Of a stretch of DNA of 64,000 bases, positions 54,289 through 62,409 are shown piece by piece (within the stretch, counting starts at the first letter, position 1; each line of letters starts with the position of its first letter). The notes under the pieces are model-generated. The model saw only the letters and a list, made by a program, of their open reading frames with translations, was not told the DNA's origin and did not search any database. This DNA is from Stenotrophomonas maltophilia (GTDB lineage: Bacteria; Pseudomonadota; Gammaproteobacteria; Xanthomonadales; Xanthomonadaceae): positions 2,622,001-2,686,000 of the forward strand of contig NZ_LT906480.1 of the NCBI RefSeq assembly GCF_900186865.1, given 5' to 3'. The position numbers and the translations under genes were made by a program.

Positions 54289-54888
54289 TCAACCGCGCGA
54301 CGACCCACCCTGCAGCAGCTGGACCCAGCTCTGGAATCCCTCCAGGAAGCGCTGCAGGCGCTTGCGCGTCGCCGCGTCGAAATCTTCCGCGTCATCGTCG
54401 TAGGCGGCCGCTGCTTCGGCCACATAGAGCTGTGGCGAGGCCATGGTCAATGCGCCCATGGCGGTCAGTGTATGGCGCAGCTGCGACTGTGCCAGTTTGG
54501 TGCCCCAGCGGCCCGGCGTAGCGCCGATGATCGCCACCGGCTTGGCCGAAAGGACCGTGCGGTACTCGGCATCGTCGCGGGACAGCCAATCGAGCGTGTT
54601 CTTGAGTACGCCGGGCAGTGACTGGCTGTACTCCGGCGTGGCGATCAGCACGCCGTCAGCGGCCGCAATGGCCGCGCGCAGGCGCTTGACCCCGGCAGGG
54701 CCGGCCGGGTCGGCGGCTTCCAGGTCTTCGTCGAACAGCGGAATATCGGCAATGGTGTCATGCACGGTCAGCAGCAGGCCCGCAGGCGCGGCGCCTGCTG
54801 CTGCCCTGACCAGGCGCCGGTTGTAACTGTTGCTGCGCAGGCTGCCGGCAAACGCCAGGATGTTCAGCGGTGGAGGGTTGTCGGACAT
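54289..54888 (-). CDS. NADPH-dependent FMN reductase family protein
   Basis: A 199-residue flavodoxin-like protein. The FMN-binding loop AGSLRSNSYNRRLVRAA is at residues 14-30, and ATPEYSQSLPGVLKNTLDWLSR carries the typical PEYxxSxPGxLKNxLD motif. Family members reduce FMN, quinones, azo dyes or chromate. The gene is convergent with the acyl-CoA ligase gene, with 19 bp between stops. It is different from the MsuE-like protein at 38 kb. Confidence 0.88.
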   Translation of the reverse strand: MSDNPPPLNILAFAGSLRSNSYNRRLVRAAAGAAPAGLLLTVHDTIADIPLFDEDLEAADPAGPAGVKRLRAAIAAADGVLIATPEYSQSLPGVLKNTLDWLSRDDAEYRTVLSAKPVAIIGATPGRWGTKLAQSQLRHTLTAMGALTMASPQLYVAEAAAAYDDDAEDFDAATRKRLQRFLEGFQSWVQLLQGGSSRG

Positions 54889-55106
54889 GCGGGATTCCTC
54901 GGATGCGTCGGTGCGGGGTCACGGGCCAGGCATCGACAGCGCTGGTGGGCGAGGGCCAGACTGGATCTGCAGAGGATCACGGTTCCGGCGGTGTAGTGCC
55001 TTCGTCCTTGCTGCTCCCTCTTCCAGGGCGAACAGGGCGCGGCGGGGCAATCCAGCACGTGCCACTTCTGCCCGCGTTGCGGCCCCTGTCATGCCACATC
55101 GTACGC

Positions 55107-56873
55107 CTACTGCACGGGCTGGCTGGCTTCAGTGATGGACACAGGTCGTGCCACGCTGTCGAACGTATTGACCTTCCAGATGTAGCGTACGCCATCCTGT
55201 TCGATGACCTTCTGCAACAACGGTATCTGCTTGGCTGCGATGATTCCGCTGGCACGCTGATATGCCGGTCGCCCGGCCAATGCCGGATAGCTGCCGGAAG
55301 CGTCAAGCTGATAGCTGAGGGTGGTGGCGCGGCCCGGCTGGACCGAGGAAAGCAGATAGCCTTCGTCCACATTGAATCGATTGCCAAAGGTGTGCCGGGT
55401 GGTGACGCCCTCTGCATCCTTGACGTCCACCCACTTCGTGGCCGGCGAATTGGCCTGGCACAGTTCCTTGCTGCCGTCGGCATAGCACCCGTTGGCCGGC
55501 CCGTAACTGTAGGCCCACGTATAAGGCTGGTCGATGCCCGGCCCGGTGACTGTCCTGGAAACCAGCGACCACGTGTAGTACCTGGCGGGCGTGTATTCGA
55601 TCGAGTCGAGGAACCCGCTACCGGTGCTGTCGGGCATATTGCAGCCATAACGCGCCCACGAGCGGCCATGCAGCGTCGGCTCGAAGCGATACTTCGCCAC
55701 TGCACCACTGGGATGGCGGATCGAACCGGAATGGCCGTAGGTCACCACACCCGGATTCCGGCAGAAACCCCGCTCTGCGGGAACGGCACCGGCACCCATG
55801 GTGCCTGCGTTGAACCCCGTAGTCTGCCAGTAGGACTGGTCCGGGAAGGTGACCTTGTAGCCACCCACCACGGTACCGTAGGTCCACGTCCTCCCGCCCG
55901 CACGGACCGCGCTCACTTCGCTTGGCAGCGTGCTGGGCGATCCAGCCGTCCATTCGAGATCGACGGTGCGGCCATCGTTGGCTGCGATGCGCAGCAACTG
56001 CCGTGGATTTGCCGGATCCCACGTGTAGGTCACCGAATTGCCAAACCGGTCTCGGGCACTGGTCGGAAGAATATGGAACTCCTGCCGGAAAAGAACGAAC
56101 TCGAACTCCGTAACCGAGCCGAAGTTTCCCCGCGAGTATCCCTTCTTGATCAATGGCGGTCCGCTACCAAGGCTGGCCATATGATTGAGCGTATAGGTGA
56201 TACCGGCAGGCGTCGTGACTTCGAAGCCCTCACCTGCCCCATCGTCCATGGCGACGCAGCGGATGACATTGCCGCTCTTGGTTCGCATCGGGTACGCATG
56301 GCCTGTACTCGGCACCGGCCATTCGTTGCTTTGCGCGAGTAGATCTTCGTCACCGGTCTCTGGCAGGTAGAGCTGCGTTCCATGCCAGAACTCGTCGGAG
56401 TTGAAGTACTCGGTGAATGTCCCCGGTCCTGTCGGCGTCTGTGCCTTCACCGTGACGATCTCGGTTGGAGGCGGGGTGAACTTCGAACAGCGGTTGAGCG
56501 GCTCGGCCACCACGTAATTCTTCCATCCCCCCTGGGTGCTGAACGTTCCATGCACCCTGGGCAGGGCCAGGTCCCACACCCCGAACATGCCCAATCCCTG
56601 CCGGCCCTGCGCACCTGCCACCAAGCGCCGCTTGATGCCCACCTCCAGCGCACTGTTGCCCGGCAGGTCGACGTCCGTCTGCAGAAATTCCACCGAGCCG
56701 GTAAACAGCCCGATCCTTTCCCCGAACATGTCACCGGTATCCAACTGCAGAATCTGCCCGCGGGCATTCAGCGCCGCCGCGTAATCCTCCATCACCGTCG
56801 AGCCGCGGTTGGCGCTCGACGCAGGCAGGGCCGTCATACACAGCAGCGCAGCTGCCGCGATCCTTGCGTACAT
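55107..56873 (-). CDS. Truncated RHS-repeat protein (N-terminal part only)
   Basis: A 588-residue secreted protein with a signal peptide (cleaved near PASSA). The sequence has YD-repeat-like elements, such as DRFGNSVTYTWDPANPRQLLRI and GVTTRHTFGNRFN (key DRFGNSVTY), which belong to the RHS/YD family. It resembles the N-terminal part of the large xanthomonad RHS proteins, which usually exceed 1200 residues. It stops after PVSITEASQPVQ, and the RHS core and toxin tip are missing. I infer a truncated or degenerate remnant; an intact short member is possible. Confidence 0.75.
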   Translation of the reverse strand: MYARIAAAALLCMTALPASSANRGSTVMEDYAAALNARGQILQLDTGDMFGERIGLFTGSVEFLQTDVDLPGNSALEVGIKRRLVAGAQGRQGLGMFGVWDLALPRVHGTFSTQGGWKNYVVAEPLNRCSKFTPPPTEIVTVKAQTPTGPGTFTEYFNSDEFWHGTQLYLPETGDEDLLAQSNEWPVPSTGHAYPMRTKSGNVIRCVAMDDGAGEGFEVTTPAGITYTLNHMASLGSGPPLIKKGYSRGNFGSVTEFEFVLFRQEFHILPTSARDRFGNSVTYTWDPANPRQLLRIAANDGRTVDLEWTAGSPSTLPSEVSAVRAGGRTWTYGTVVGGYKVTFPDQSYWQTTGFNAGTMGAGAVPAERGFCRNPGVVTYGHSGSIRHPSGAVAKYRFEPTLHGRSWARYGCNMPDSTGSGFLDSIEYTPARYYTWSLVSRTVTGPGIDQPYTWAYSYGPANGCYADGSKELCQANSPATKWVDVKDAEGVTTRHTFGNRFNVDEGYLLSSVQPGRATTLSYQLDASGSYPALAGRPAYQRASGIIAAKQIPLLQKVIEQDGVRYIWKVNTFDSVARPVSITEASQPVQ

Positions 56874-56990
56874 GGTGTCCCCCTCGTCGACGAAGCAGAG
56901 CTTACTTCGCGCTCGTCGGCACCGGCAAGGATGATTCCCCGCACGTCACAGCGTCCTGACCCGCCCCGGCGGCCCTGGAAACGCCGTTAC

Positions 56991-57734
56991 TCAGATACGC
57001 GTCGTGGCCATGAACCGTTCGCGGTCCTGCTGCGTGCGGCGGCGGATCTCCTCCAGCGCCTGGCTTTCGGTCGCCTGCAGCATGGCCTCGAACAGACGCT
57101 GGAAGTGATGGCGCATCGCATTGCGCGCGGCCACCGGATCACGCGCGCGCAGGGCTTCGAAGATCGCCATGTGCTCGTCGGCACGGCTGGCGCCATCATC
57201 ATGGCAGACCCGTGCATAGACCTCGGTTACCCGCGGCAGTTCGCTGCGCATGCGCCAGATCTGCTGCACGAAGAACTCCACCACCGGGTTGCCGGAAAGC
57301 CGTGCGATGGCCAGGTGGAAACGGCGGTCGTACTCGCCAGCTTCCGCGTCGCTCAGGTCGCGACGGCACAGTGCTTCGGCCAACGCCTGCAGCTCGGCAA
57401 TGCCGGCATCATCCAGATTGCTTGCCGCCAGAGCGGCGGCCTCGGCCTCGAATACCGCGCGGGCAGCGGTGAGGTCGAAGGCGCTGACATCCGGCAGCCC
57501 GCCGGGCGCCTGCGTCGGGCGCGGCTTCACATGCACGCCCGAACCGATGCGGATCGCGATCCAGCCCTGTGCTTCCAGTGCGATCTCGGCTTCGCGGATG
57601 GTGACCCGGCTGACACCGAACCGTTCGGCCAGTTCACGCTCGCCCGGCAGCCGCGAGCCCGGCGGAAATTCGCCGTCCTCGATCAGCTTGCGGAGCTTGG
57701 CAGCGATGGTCTGGTAAAGGCGGTTGGCGGACAT
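56991..57734 (-). CDS. GntR-family (FCD) regulator of alginate genes
   Basis: A 247-residue regulator. The GntR winged helix is about 5-72 with LPGERELAERFGVSRVTIREAEIALEAQGW (key PGERELAERFGVSRVTIREA). The FCD domain follows (about 85-225) with the metal-binding residues typical of this class (EYDRRFHLAIARLSGN, DEHMAIFEALRARD). It is next to the alginate receptor and upstream of the lyase operon. It likely senses an alginate-derived sugar acid, which is inference. The GGTATG motifs at 60809-60923 are its likely targets. Confidence 0.88.
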   Translation of the reverse strand: MSANRLYQTIAAKLRKLIEDGEFPPGSRLPGERELAERFGVSRVTIREAEIALEAQGWIAIRIGSGVHVKPRPTQAPGGLPDVSAFDLTAARAVFEAEAAALAASNLDDAGIAELQALAEALCRRDLSDAEAGEYDRRFHLAIARLSGNPVVEFFVQQIWRMRSELPRVTEVYARVCHDDGASRADEHMAIFEALRARDPVAARNAMRHHFQRLFEAMLQATESQALEEIRRRTQQDRERFMATTRI

Positions 57735-57836
57735 GCGGCTGACCCTTGGCGATTCCTTCCCGGTCCCTGCCCTGCCACCGCGGCCGGCAAGGGTCCGGTT
57801 GGAGCGACGGCGCGACCACTGGCCGCGCCGCCCTGT

Positions 57837-60728
57837 TCAGAACTTGTATCGTACACCGAAATACGCACGTCGCCCGTAGGTCACCACTTCGCGGAAGTTC
57901 CCATAAAGCGGCTGGTAGGCCACGCGCGGCTCGTTGGTCAGGTTCATCAACTCCAGCGACAGCGACAACCGCTTGTTCACCCGGTAGCGCAGGCGCAGGT
58001 CCACGCTGGTGTTGTCATCGTAGTAGCGGTTCTGCTGTGCGGTGTTGCCGGTGAAGTCCTGATAGTAGTGCGAGCGGAACTTGCCGATGGCCTGGATGTT
58101 GAAGCGCCCGACGTCCCAGTAGATCGAGCCGGACAGGACGTGCCGCGAGAAGCCGCTGAGGCCCGCCGGCGGCACGATCGCCGGAATGATCGTGCCGTCA
58201 CTGGCCAGCTGCTCGCCCAGTCGCGAGTCCTGGGTCCGGTAGTCGGCATCGGCGTAGTTGTAACTGACCTTGAAGCCCAGTCCGTCGAACGGCTTGGGCA
58301 GGTACGACAGTCGATGGGTGGCGGTCAGCTCGAAGCCGGTCAGCGTGCTGTCCTCGTCGGTGGTTACCTGCTGGCGTACCGGCACGGTCACGCTCTGGCC
58401 GTCGATGGTGTAGGTCTCCGGCACCAGCGCAGTGGCCGTGCCGCCGTTGAACTGCTTCCAGTACACCGCGCCGGCCAGCATCGTGTCCGGGTTCGGGTAC
58501 CACTCCAGTGACAGGTCGCCGTTCCAGGACATCAGCGGCTGCGCGGCGGGGTTGCCGCTGGCGCTGATGTCATCCAGCGCGTCGGCCAGATTGCCGTAGG
58601 TGGCATCACTGCTCACGTTGATGGTGCGCCCGGCACCCAGCGCGGCGATGTCCGGCCGTGACATCGCGCGGTATGCACCGACCCGCAGCAACAGGTCCGG
58701 GCGCAGTTCGAAGGCCGCGTTGAGGCTGGGCAGCAGCTTGTCGTTGCCCGCCTTGAACACCTGCGTGCTGTACGCACCGGTGGGTTGCAGGCGGATCGTG
58801 CCGTCACCATTGTCCTCGATACGCAGCCCGGTACGCACGCCTTCGGAGCGAACATCGGTCTTGACCCAGCGCAGGCCGAGGTTGCCGGTCACCGGCAAGC
58901 CGAACAGGCTGCTGCTGAACTCCCCCATCAGATAGAGCGCGCGTGTCTTCTCGGTGATATCGACATTGTTCGGATCCTGGAAACCCGGATCCAACCCACT
59001 GTCGAGGCTGCCACGGAACGACTGGTACAGGCAGTTCGGATCGAAGTACGCCCACGAGGAGATCGTGTTGCCGCTGGCGGCATCCATGAAGTCATCCTGC
59101 GGGAACGGCGCGCGGCAGGCCCGGTTGGCGGCGATGATCTTCGCCTTGTCGGCCGCCACGCGCTGGTCGTAGTCGGTTACCAGGGTGTTGTCGCGCAGAC
59201 GGTAGTCAGCCTGGCTGGCACGCACGCCACCCTTGATGCGGGTGAAGAAGCCGGACTCCGGCATGAAGCTGGCATCGAAGCGGCCGGCCTTGATCCTGTG
59301 GTCGTTCTCCGTTGCGCTGGAGGTGACGCGCGACGCGCCGGTGTAGGCGTCCCAGTTGTTGGGGTCGAAGTTCGGCGCCAGCGCGACACTGGGCACTTCG
59401 CCGTGCCAGTCCCAGTCATAGTCCACGTAGCCGGTGGCACCACTGCTGATGCCCGGCACGATGGCATTGTTGACGTCGCGCTGGTTGGCACGAAGGCGGG
59501 TCATGCGCTCGCTGTCGAGGCGATTGGTGTGCGAGTACGAAAGATCGGTGGACAGTTCCCAGGCCGGGGTCGGTCGCAGGATCAGGTTCAGGCCACCCCC
59601 GGTGTACTCCTCGCCACGCCAGTAGCGGTTTGAAGTGGAATCAATCGAGGTGCTGCCATGCAGGTGGCGCACGATGCCGTCCTCGTCCACCTCACGCCGG
59701 GTGATGCCACGGCGGGCGTTGGACAGGCTCAGGTCGCTGCGGTTCTCGTACCAGTTGCGCTCGGTGTGTTCGAAGTCGAGGTTCACTTCAACCACGTCAT
59801 TGGGCCGCCACTGCAATGCGGCGAACTCGCTCTGCCGGTCGTTGCGCTCCTGCTTGAGCCGGTAGATGCGGCTGCTTGGCACCAGGTAGTACGGCGCGCC
59901 GTTGGCGATGGCCTGCGCGGACACTTCATTGCAGTTGGCATTGCCCACGTTCTGCGTGCCATCGCAGGCATACCAGGTGGAACCGCTGGTGATGCTCTCT
60001 TCCGGGTCGGTGCCGTCCAGGCGCTGGAAGCCCAGCGAGATGCCCAGCTTCTGCCCGTTGCCGAACTCGAACTGGTCGATGTAGCTGGCGGTGCCGCGAT
60101 AGCCGATGCCGTCGTCGTCGCGGTACTTCTTGTCATACTCGGCCCAGCTGCCGCGCAGGTCCAGCTGCGCCGCACGCTTGCCGTACTCCAGTGGGCGCAC
60201 TGTTTCCAGGCCGATGGTGCCAGCCACGCCGCCTTCGATGATGTCGGCGCGCTGGGTCTTGTAGATGGCCACCGTATTGATCAGCTCGGCGGGGAACATG
60301 TTGAAGTTCACCGAGCGGTCGCCGCTGCCGTTGGTGATCTCGCGGCCATTGAAGTTGGTGCTGCTGAGGAAGGCACCCAGGCCACGGATGGAGATTTCCG
60401 AGGCGCCGGTCTTGTCGCGGGTCGAAGCGGCGCCGGTCAGGGTCTCGATCGCATCGGCCAGCGAAGGCGCCGGCAGGTCGCCGATGTCATCGGCCGTGAG
60501 CACGTCGGCAATGACCGTGTCATCGCGCTTCTTGTTGATCGAACTCTGCATCGATTCGCGGATGCCGGTGACCTGCACCTGGTCCAGCGTGGTGGGATCC
60601 TGCCCTGCCGCGTCCTTGCCGGATTGCGCCTGGGCCGTGGGCAGCCCCGCCAGCACGGCGAGCAGCGCCACGATCAGGGGTGTGGGGGACAACGAGATGC
60701 TGTGCACTGCTCCGGCGGGTCGCCGCAT
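57837..60728 (-). CDS. TonB-dependent receptor of the alginate locus
   Basis: A 963-residue receptor of the Xanthomonas/Caulobacter type. The ATG at 60728 follows GGGAGGAGGAAACC, a strong site. A signal peptide (cleaved near AQA), a TonB-box stretch LDQVQVTGIRESM and a plug (about 55-180, IADVLTADDIGDLPA; ISIRGLGAFLSSTNFNGRE) precede the barrel, which ends in VRYKF. It is divergent from the PL6/PL17 lyase genes, so the ligand is probably oligo-alginate. The GntR gene lies downstream on the same strand. Confidence 0.92.
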   Translation of the reverse strand: MRRPAGAVHSISLSPTPLIVALLAVLAGLPTAQAQSGKDAAGQDPTTLDQVQVTGIRESMQSSINKKRDDTVIADVLTADDIGDLPAPSLADAIETLTGAASTRDKTGASEISIRGLGAFLSSTNFNGREITNGSGDRSVNFNMFPAELINTVAIYKTQRADIIEGGVAGTIGLETVRPLEYGKRAAQLDLRGSWAEYDKKYRDDDGIGYRGTASYIDQFEFGNGQKLGISLGFQRLDGTDPEESITSGSTWYACDGTQNVGNANCNEVSAQAIANGAPYYLVPSSRIYRLKQERNDRQSEFAALQWRPNDVVEVNLDFEHTERNWYENRSDLSLSNARRGITRREVDEDGIVRHLHGSTSIDSTSNRYWRGEEYTGGGLNLILRPTPAWELSTDLSYSHTNRLDSERMTRLRANQRDVNNAIVPGISSGATGYVDYDWDWHGEVPSVALAPNFDPNNWDAYTGASRVTSSATENDHRIKAGRFDASFMPESGFFTRIKGGVRASQADYRLRDNTLVTDYDQRVAADKAKIIAANRACRAPFPQDDFMDAASGNTISSWAYFDPNCLYQSFRGSLDSGLDPGFQDPNNVDITEKTRALYLMGEFSSSLFGLPVTGNLGLRWVKTDVRSEGVRTGLRIEDNGDGTIRLQPTGAYSTQVFKAGNDKLLPSLNAAFELRPDLLLRVGAYRAMSRPDIAALGAGRTINVSSDATYGNLADALDDISASGNPAAQPLMSWNGDLSLEWYPNPDTMLAGAVYWKQFNGGTATALVPETYTIDGQSVTVPVRQQVTTDEDSTLTGFELTATHRLSYLPKPFDGLGFKVSYNYADADYRTQDSRLGEQLASDGTIIPAIVPPAGLSGFSRHVLSGSIYWDVGRFNIQAIGKFRSHYYQDFTGNTAQQNRYYDDNTSVDLRLRYRVNKRLSLSLELMNLTNEPRVAYQPLYGNFREVVTYGRRAYFGVRYKF

Positions 60729-60808
60729 GGTTTCCTCCTCCCACAGGATCGCCTGCATGCCAGGCGTGGGACGCAGCTTCGGCACGGCGACATGAAAATG
60801 TCAACCAA

Positions 60809-60816
60809 TTGGTATG
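60809..60816 (+). promoter_or_regulatory. GGTATG motif 1, alginate control region
   Basis: TTGGTATG followed by CGATTG, 81 bp upstream of the receptor start. Its inverted partner CATACCAC is at 60840-60847. GntR regulators of sugar acids often bind GGTAT-type inverted repeats. Confidence 0.45.
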
Positions 60817-60839
60817 CGATTGTTCAAATGCCTTTGATC

Positions 60840-60847
60840 CATACCAC
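60840..60847 (-). promoter_or_regulatory. GGTATG motif 2, alginate control region
   Basis: CATACCAC on the plus strand, GTGGTATG on the minus strand. It is the inverted partner of the motif at 60809, with a 23-bp spacer. Confidence 0.45.
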
Positions 60848-60915
60848 TTGATCGCAATTTAATGTGCTCATGCAGCATGACTTTGCGCGAAAGGTGGCTT
60901 ACAACAGACCCGAAA

Positions 60916-60923
60916 GTGGTATG
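60916..60923 (+). promoter_or_regulatory. GGTATG motif 3, before the PL6 gene
   Basis: GTGGTATG lies 46 bp upstream of the PL6 lyase start. It is a direct copy of the minus-strand motif 2, so it may control the lyase operon separately. Confidence 0.45.
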
Positions 60924-60969
60924 CAGGCCCACCCTGAAACGACGGCCCGGCCGTCCCTGGAAGGATTTC

Positions 60970-62409
60970 ATGCGCATTCACTCGCTGGCGCGTCACCGAT
61001 CCAATGATTCATGGCTGTTTTGCCTGACCACTGGTCTGGCAATGTGCCTGACCACTTCAGCAGCAAGTGCAGCCAGCTGGCTCGTCCACGATGTCGCGGA
61101 GTTCACTACCGCCGCCTCGGCGCTGCAGCCTGGCGATGAGATCGTGCTGGCTGACGGCACCTGGACCGATGCCCGGCTGCTGCTTAAGGGTCAGGGCACG
61201 GCAGCCGCACCGATCGTGCTGCGCGCGCAGACCGCCGGCAAGGTCGTCCTCAGCGGACGCTCGGACCTGCGCCTGGCCGGGAACTACCTGCAGGTGTCCA
61301 ACCTGGTGTTCCGCAACGGCTATGCGCCGGGTGATGCGGTGGTGGCGTTCCGCGAGTCGAGCAAGGCCGTCGCCAGCAACAGCCGCGTCACCGGCCTGGT
61401 GATCGATGACTACACCAACCCGGATGCCAGCGACCAGGACTACTGGGTATCGCTGTATGGCAGCAACAACCGGTTGGATCACAGCCAGTTGCGCGGCAAG
61501 ACCAACGCCGGGCCGACCGTGGTGGTGGTGCGCGATGCCACCCAGGGCCTGGACAACCAGCACCGTATCGACCACAACTGGTTCGGGCCGCGCCCGGCGC
61601 TGGGCGTCAACGGGGGCGAAACGATCCGCGTCGGCACCAGCGACAGCTCACTGAGCGATTCCAACAGCACGGTGGAGAACAACTGGTTCGAAGGCTGCGA
61701 CGGCGAGACTGAGATCATCAGCAACAAGTCCGGCGGCAACACCTACCGCGGCAACGTGTTCTACCGTTCGGCCGGCGCGTTGACCCTGCGCCATGGCAAC
61801 GGCAACCGGGTGATCGACAACGTCTTCCTCGGCGATGACAAGGCCGGCACCGGCGGCGTACGCATCATCAACGCCGACCAGACCGTCAGCAACAACTACT
61901 TCGAGCGGCTGGCCGGGTCCAGCAACCGCTCGGCACTGGCGGTGATGGATGCGCAGGCCAGTCCTCCGCTGTCCGGCTATGCGCCGGTGGTGAATGCCAC
62001 GATCAATCGCAACACCTTCGTGGACGCGGCGAAGATCAGTTTCGGCGTCGGCCACGATGAAGCCAAAGGCATCGTGGTCGCCGCCAGCAGCAGCCGCTTC
62101 ACCGGCAACCTGATCGTCAACCGCAGCAGCAGGAACCCGCCGAATGCCGCCAGTTCGCTGGCCGGCATCGACTTCAGCGGCAACGTGCAGTCGCCGGCAG
62201 CCAGCACCGTGTTCCCGGGTGGCGTAGAGGGCCGTGGCGTCAGTCTGCAGCAGGCTGCCAGCGGATTGTGGGTGGCCACGCCTGCCCTGCCCGCCGTGGG
62301 CGCCGATCCTGCCCTGGCGATGACCGCGCGCGAGGCGACCGGCGTCGACTGGTATCCCAAGGTGGGCGAAGTTGCCCTGTCACGCACCCGCAATGGAGTT
62401 GATCGATGA
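60970..62409 (+). CDS. Alginate lyase, polysaccharide lyase family 6
   Basis: The ATG at 60970 follows AAGGA and gives 479 residues. A signal peptide precedes SAASAASW. The rest is a right-handed parallel beta-helix with many Asn-rich turns. The catalytic Lys lies in IISNKSGGNTYRGN and the Arg in GALTLRHGNGNRVIDN, matching the Lys/Arg pair of chondroitinase B and PL6 lyases. It cleaves alginate by beta-elimination in the periplasm or at the surface. Its stop overlaps the PL17 start as ATGA. Confidence 0.92.
   Translation: MRIHSLARHRSNDSWLFCLTTGLAMCLTTSAASAASWLVHDVAEFTTAASALQPGDEIVLADGTWTDARLLLKGQGTAAAPIVLRAQTAGKVVLSGRSDLRLAGNYLQVSNLVFRNGYAPGDAVVAFRESSKAVASNSRVTGLVIDDYTNPDASDQDYWVSLYGSNNRLDHSQLRGKTNAGPTVVVVRDATQGLDNQHRIDHNWFGPRPALGVNGGETIRVGTSDSSLSDSNSTVENNWFEGCDGETEIISNKSGGNTYRGNVFYRSAGALTLRHGNGNRVIDNVFLGDDKAGTGGVRIINADQTVSNNYFERLAGSSNRSALAVMDAQASPPLSGYAPVVNATINRNTFVDAAKISFGVGHDEAKGIVVAASSSRFTGNLIVNRSSRNPPNAASSLAGIDFSGNVQSPAASTVFPGGVEGRGVSLQQAASGLWVATPALPAVGADPALAMTAREATGVDWYPKVGEVALSRTRNGVDR

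Noticed and set aside
56382..58511. A 709-residue plus-strand open frame opposite the RHS, GntR and receptor genes
   Set aside because: It crosses three minus-strand genes and their gaps. The product is a composition shadow.
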